Of a DNA stretch of 9,392 nt, positions 6,762-9,392 are shown in pieces. Each line of letters opens with the position of its first letter. Position 1 is the first letter of the stretch. Under the pieces are notes generated by a model that saw nothing but the letters and a program-made list of their open reading frames with translations, searched no databases and had not been told where the DNA came from. Position numbers and translations under genes: made by a program. This stretch comes from Betaproteobacteria bacterium. Lineage in GTDB: Bacteria; Pseudomonadota; Gammaproteobacteria; Burkholderiales; Rhodocyclaceae. Where the stretch lies: assembly GCA_025997075.1 (NCBI GenBank), contig BNUC01000139.1:1-9392 (forward strand). Direction: 5' to 3'.

Positions 6762-6817
6762 GTTTTGTATAACATATTGATTACACTATTGTTTATACAA
6801 ACTTCTTGCAGTTTGTA
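6762..6817. repeat. Inverted repeats at the composition boundary; candidate att core or operator
   Basis: GTTTTGTATAACA (6762-6774) is an imperfect inverted copy of TGTTTATACAAAC (6790-6802), separated by 15 bases. A second perfect 8-bp inverted repeat (TACAAACT 6796-6803, AGTTTGTA 6810-6817) overlaps it. The site lies between the recombinase gene and the first GC-rich base pairs. It could be a recombination core, an operator for the recombinase gene, or a hairpin left at a junction. Confidence 0.35.
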
Positions 6818-6822
6818 ACATC

Positions 6823-7066
6823 ATTCAAACTGATGTGCTGTAGAGTATAGAGGAACCCGTCTGCCGATGAAGACCGATGAAGAGTTGCCGGAGAAACTCC
6901 GAGCACATCCGGAGATACGAATCGTTTGGAAGGAACGCTACAAGCGGTGTCGGACGAAGAAGGCGTGCTTGGGGGTGCGGACACGGCGGAGTTGCGGCTA
7001 ATGCGTCAGATGGGCGAGCCCCATAAAAATCTCCTCGCCCTCTCTCTACGGCACATCAGTTTGAAT
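6823..7066. mobile_element. 244-bp element with 23-bp terminal inverted repeats, MITE-like
   Basis: The ends at 6823-6845 and 7044-7066 are inverted copies of each other with one mismatch in 23 bases (ATTCAAACTGATGTG...GTAGAG). The interior is GC-rich. It has no complete transposase. A plus-strand frame open from 6881 to the TGA at 7076-7078 reads like coding sequence (DTNRLEG, LQAVSDEEG, AELRLMRQMGEP) but has no good start and may be a gene remnant; a minus-strand frame (6793-6984) overlaps it. No target-site duplication is visible at the two ends, so I cannot name a family. It lies exactly at the change from AT-rich to GC-rich DNA. Confidence 0.55.
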
Positions 7067-7096
7067 CGCACCCGTTGATCCCTGATCCCCCGATCC

Positions 7097-7245
7097 CGTA
7101 GGTTGGGTAAGCGAAGCGCATCCCGACAATCGTAAATAACGGCGCGAATGCGCCGCAAAATGGCATTAGCGTTTGATTTTGCGACGCTCCGCGTCGAAAT
7201 GAACGATTGTCGGGATGCGCCGCTTCGCGGCTTTCCCAACCTACG
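7097..7245. repeat. 149-bp palindromic repeat (MITE/REP-like) at the break in the emrA-like gene
   Basis: The left arm (7097-7133, CGTAGGTTGGGTAAGCGAAG...) is repeated in inverted form at 7203-7245 with a few inserted bases. The interior adds smaller hairpins (GGCGCgaatGCGCC near 7142-7155, and CGACGC/GCGTCG near 7182-7196). Sequences beginning GTAGGTTGGG and palindromic with CCCAACCTAC are common dispersed repeats in many proteobacterial and other genomes, from general knowledge. The right end coincides with the point where the emrA-like reading frame loses family similarity. Confidence 0.7.
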
Positions 7246-7515
7246 CTTGCTATCGGCGTCGTCCAGTTCGACCAGCACTTCGCCCGCCACGACCTCATCG
7301 GTATCGTTTACCCGCACGGCGCGCACCGTGCCGCCGACTTGCGGCGTGATTTGCACGATATGGCCGGTCACATAGGCGTCATCCGTACTTTCCTGCCAGC
7401 GCCCAAGGTAAAACCAGTACGCGCCCCAAGCGAGCGCCAGCAAGAGAAACACGCACACCAGCAAAGCGAGCGACTTCCCGCGTTTACCATTGGGTCGCGG
7501 CGCCGGGTGCGTCAT
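7246..7515 (-). pseudogene. Truncated EmrA/HlyD-type membrane fusion protein, 5' end only
   Basis: Ninety codons of a membrane fusion (periplasmic adaptor) protein survive. There is a short basic cytoplasmic tail, one transmembrane helix (about residues 16-34, LALLVCVFLLLALAWGAYW), then the conserved start of the periplasmic part: STDDAYVTGHIVQITPQVGGTV and the lipoyl-like VRVNDTDEVVAGEVLVELDDADSK. Intact relatives are about 350-400 residues and join an MFS or ABC exporter to an outer-membrane channel. After DADSK the frame enters the palindromic repeat 7097-7245 and then unrelated DNA, ending at a chance TGA near 7006. The rest of the gene does not resume, so this is a deletion or a contig junction rather than a simple insertion. 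I chose ATG 7515 because family similarity begins there; the longer frame to 7566 runs through an operator-like palindrome. Confidence 0.8.
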
Positions 7516-7548
7516 ACATATCATGCGATTGGAAGGCGCAAAACATGG

Positions 7549-7564
7549 GACAGACCGGTCTGTC
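7549..7564. promoter_or_regulatory. Perfect 16-bp palindrome, likely TetR-family operator
   Basis: GACAGACCGGTCTGTC is a perfect palindrome 34 bases upstream of the emrA-like ATG. Its core, AGACCGGTCT, resembles operators of TetR-family repressors such as NemR that control efflux genes. No TetR gene is present in the window. It would have regulated the now broken efflux gene. Confidence 0.6.
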
Positions 7565-7566
7565 AC

Positions 7567-7606
7567 CTATTTTCCTGCTATTTTCTCTGCCCCTATTTTC
7601 TCTGCC
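7567..7606. repeat. Three tandem ~15-bp repeats across the AraC stop codon
   Basis: CTATTTTCTCTGCC occurs at 7578-7591 and 7593-7606, with a shorter variant at 7567-7578. Because the unit is 15 bp, on the minus strand the stop codon TAG and the codons before it are repeated in phase. The gene stops at the first TAG reached; the second copy is a back-up stop. It is probably replication slippage. Confidence 0.7.
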
Positions 7607-8591
7607 GTGCCCGGAAGCTGCCCGGTTGCTTCCCGATGTGTTTCAGAAATTGCCTGTAAAAGTGGCTCTTGTTTTCCAGGCCGATCGTTTCGATGATCCG
7701 GTAAAGCGGGATGTCCGTGTTTTCGAGCAAAAAACGCGCCTGCCGCATCCGCTGCGCCGTGACCAGATCGGTAAACGTGCGCGAAGTCTTTTCGCGGATC
7801 AGGTTGCAGAGATAGTTTTTGTTGTAGCCGAACTTCCGTGACAGCGCGTTCAAGGTAACCGTGGCGTAATTTGCCTCGATGTACTGGAGGATGTCCATGA
7901 TCGGCCATCCCTCGGAAACGCCTCCTCCCTCGCTGTGGAATTCAAGCGCGCAGTTGCCGATAAGTTCCGTGATCAGGATCGGGACATACAGGAAGACGAT
8001 CTCGCGCGCGAAGACGGTCTCCGAATAATATTTTTCGATCATGCGTTCGAGAATCTGCCGGATGTGACCGTTTGCGCCACTGCGGAAGATGAGATATTGC
8101 TTTTTTGGGTTCCTTGACAGCGTTTGCGCCAGAAAATCGAAGACGATGCTGTTTTCGCGATGGATGGCCGAGAGCCATTCGAGATCGATGTGCTTGTTCG
8201 TGAAAATCACGTTGATGAGGATATCGTTCTCGCCAAGTGTGTCCAGGCTGTGTTCCGAATCGCGGCCCAGAAACAGAATATCGCCTTCTCCAAGGGTTTC
8301 GCGGTAGCCGTTGACGGTTTGGACCGAAATGCCCGACAGCATGAAGTTCATTTCGAGAAAGCCGTGCCGGTGGGCCGGGTAGGGCGCGAAACGCGGATGT
8401 TTACTGATGAAGACGTTACTGTCGTTGAGGAAATATTTTTCCTTGTAAACCGTTCCGTCCAGCGCATCTTCCGGCCAATCCTGAATGCGCCGTTTCTCCC
8501 CAAGTTGCTTTTCCTCGAGTTCCGTGTGCACGGTCAGCGAATCAAGAATCGCCCTGTCCATGTCAGCATCCTGTATTTTCGTCACCTTCAT
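7593..8591 (-). CDS. AraC/XylS-family transcriptional regulator with cupin sensor domain
   Basis: A 332-residue regulator. The N-terminal half holds a cupin-like ligand-binding region (about 55-130: HRHGFLEMNFMLSG, GEGDILFLG, HSLDTLGENDILINVIF). The C-terminal ~100 residues carry the double helix-turn-helix of AraC proteins: first around 246-266 (TLNALSRKFGYNKNYLCNLI), second around 293-317, closing with the family signature FYRQFLKHIGKQPGSFR (311-327). It probably senses a small molecule, perhaps a sugar, and controls the divergent MFS gene, whose start is 115 bases away. ATG 8591 is preceded by AGGA at a spacing of about five bases. The stop is TAG. Length and layout are normal for the family and the codons are GC-rich as in its neighbour. 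The exact ligand cannot be told from the sequence. Confidence 0.93.
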   Translation of the reverse strand: MKVTKIQDADMDRAILDSLTVHTELEEKQLGEKRRIQDWPEDALDGTVYKEKYFLNDSNVFISKHPRFAPYPAHRHGFLEMNFMLSGISVQTVNGYRETLGEGDILFLGRDSEHSLDTLGENDILINVIFTNKHIDLEWLSAIHRENSIVFDFLAQTLSRNPKKQYLIFRSGANGHIRQILERMIEKYYSETVFAREIVFLYVPILITELIGNCALEFHSEGGGVSEGWPIMDILQYIEANYATVTLNALSRKFGYNKNYLCNLIREKTSRTFTDLVTAQRMRQARFLLENTDIPLYRIIETIGLENKSHFYRQFLKHIGKQPGSFRARQRK

Positions 8592-8606
8592 TCTAATCCT
8601 GCGTCA

Positions 8607-8635
8607 TTGTCCGCACAACCATCTGGACACATACT
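8607..8635 (+). promoter_or_regulatory. Candidate promoter of the MFS gene in the divergent intergenic region
   Basis: TTGTCC (8607-8612) and CATACT (8630-8635) are spaced by 17 bases; each matches the sigma-70 consensus at four of six positions. Regulator-dependent promoters are often this weak. A small inverted repeat (GTCC/GGAC) lies inside it. Confidence 0.3.
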
Positions 8636-8706
8636 GGGCTTACAAGCAAGGAATGGCGCGCATAAACCCGCGCATTACGAGAAACGAAAAGACAAGGAGG
8701 ATGGAT

Positions 8707-9384
8707 ATGAACAGTCACTCAAACGAAAGTCGAAAGGGAACCATCGCGGTATCCCTGACCAACTACCTCGATTCAGGATGTATCGTCGCCGGTGCGAGCG
8801 GTCTGACGCTGTGGGCGCAGGAATTCGGACTCAGCGATTTTGCCGTGGGGTTGCTCGGCGCAATCAGCGCGAACGCCTTCGGCTCAGCGATCGGCGCGCT
8901 CATCGGCGGCAACCTCGCTGACAGATTCGGGCGCAAATTCATTTACACGTACAACATGCTCTTGTACATGGCGGGGACAATCCTCATCATCTTCGCGCAA
9001 AACTACTTCATGCTGTTTGCGGGTTTTCTCGTGACGGGACTGTCGGTCGGCGCGGGCGTGCCGGCGACATGGACCTACATTTCCGAGACCGCGGACGCCG
9101 GGCAGCGCGCGCACAACATCGGGCTTTCACAATTCGCGTGGTCACTCGGGCCGGCCATCATTTTCACGCTCGGCGTCATTCTGTCGCCACTCGGTCTGCT
9201 CGGCAACCGCATCCTGTTCGTTACGGTGTTCATCGACGCTTTCATCGCCTGGAAAATGCAGCGCAAACTGCGCGAATCGGCCGATTGGCAGCAAGAGAAA
9301 GAACGCCAGGCGCTGGCCGACAAGCCAACTCACCCGTACAGGCTGCTTTTTTCGAGCCGCATCAACATCAAGGCGACAGAATGA
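8707..9384 (+). CDS. MFS transporter, N-terminal half only
   Basis: A major facilitator superfamily protein. Six membrane segments can be seen (near residues 20-40, 45-67, 81-100, 103-128, 140-165, 178-195). The conserved loop motif A, GGNLADRFGRK, sits at about residues 67-77 between segments 2 and 3. The sequence resembles sugar/metabolite:H+ symporters, but the substrate cannot be told. I chose ATG 8707 because AAGGAGG ends six bases before it; ATG 8701 would directly touch that site. The frame ends at TGA 9382-9384 after 225 residues, in the loop after segment 6 (RINIKATE). Normal members have about 400-450 residues and 12 segments, so this is a frameshift, a truncation, or an error near the contig end; only eight more bases are available. 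The AraC gene is divergent and probably regulates it. Confidence 0.85.
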   Translation: MNSHSNESRKGTIAVSLTNYLDSGCIVAGASGLTLWAQEFGLSDFAVGLLGAISANAFGSAIGALIGGNLADRFGRKFIYTYNMLLYMAGTILIIFAQNYFMLFAGFLVTGLSVGAGVPATWTYISETADAGQRAHNIGLSQFAWSLGPAIIFTLGVILSPLGLLGNRILFVTVFIDAFIAWKMQRKLRESADWQQEKERQALADKPTHPYRLLFSSRINIKATE

Positions 9385-9392
9385 CGCCGAGC

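Noticed and set aside
8124..8921. A 265-residue plus-strand ORF over the AraC gene and MFS start
   Set aside because: It is antisense to the AraC regulator and out of frame with the MFS protein; GC-rich DNA gives long chance frames.
1..9392. DGR template repeat or reverse transcriptase
   Set aside because: I looked by eye for a second copy of the adenine-free tail and VR flanks on both strands and for RT motifs such as YxDD; none was found in this window.
1..9392. CRISPR arrays, rRNA and tRNA genes
   Set aside because: No regularly spaced repeats, no rRNA-like conserved blocks and no cloverleaf with a TTCAA/TTCGA T-loop were seen.

Overview
This window is a composite of two unlike pieces of DNA. 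Positions 1 to about 6,820 are AT-rich and carry genes on the minus strand only. At least three of these genes can be read only if TGA is decoded as glycine (genetic code 25). That code is known from the candidate phyla Gracilibacteria (BD1-5) and Absconditabacteria (SR1). Positions from about 6,820 to 9,392 are GC-rich, use the standard code, and look like ordinary chromosomal DNA of a proteobacterium-like organism: an EmrA/HlyD remnant, an AraC regulator and an MFS transporter. The change of composition and code lies just upstream of a tyrosine recombinase gene, so it is either an integration boundary or an assembly chimera. The sequence alone cannot decide which.

Left piece, in minus-strand reading order from the right: a tyrosine recombinase (6659-5628); a small coiled-coil basic protein that may be a TraD/MobC-like mobilisation accessory (5504-5181), followed by a terminator; an intergenic region with nested inverted repeats and a possible H-type pseudoknot (about 5107-4922); a small acidic recoded gene (4880-4539), with a terminator built over its stop codon; a hairpin-rich stretch (about 4475-4262); a membrane-anchored J-domain protein (4242-3460); a strong promoter; and the central gene, a 903-codon recoded ORF (3292-581). 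A partial recoded gene (420 to beyond position 1) follows.

The central gene is the most interesting object. It starts with a type IV prepilin N-terminus, continues through a long Cys-rich, repeat-like body and ends in a DUF1566/Fibrobacter-major-paralogous (C-type-lectin-like) domain. The last ~60 codons have a different base composition, use no TGA glycine codon, and end in a 21-base tract with no adenine followed by an AT hairpin. These are hallmarks of a diversity-generating retroelement (DGR) variable region. The template repeat and reverse transcriptase are not in the window; they would be expected beyond the left edge or elsewhere in the genome. The proposal is a surface pilus-like adhesin whose tip domain is diversified by a DGR in a bacterium with a recoded stop.

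Right piece: a 244-bp element with 23-bp terminal inverted repeats (6823-7066); a 149-bp palindromic MITE/REP-like repeat (7097-7245) lying exactly where an emrA-like gene (7515-7246) breaks off; a perfect 16-bp palindrome upstream of that gene, fitting a TetR-family operator; an AraC-type regulator (8591-7593); and, divergently, an MFS transporter (8707-9384) with only its first six membrane segments.
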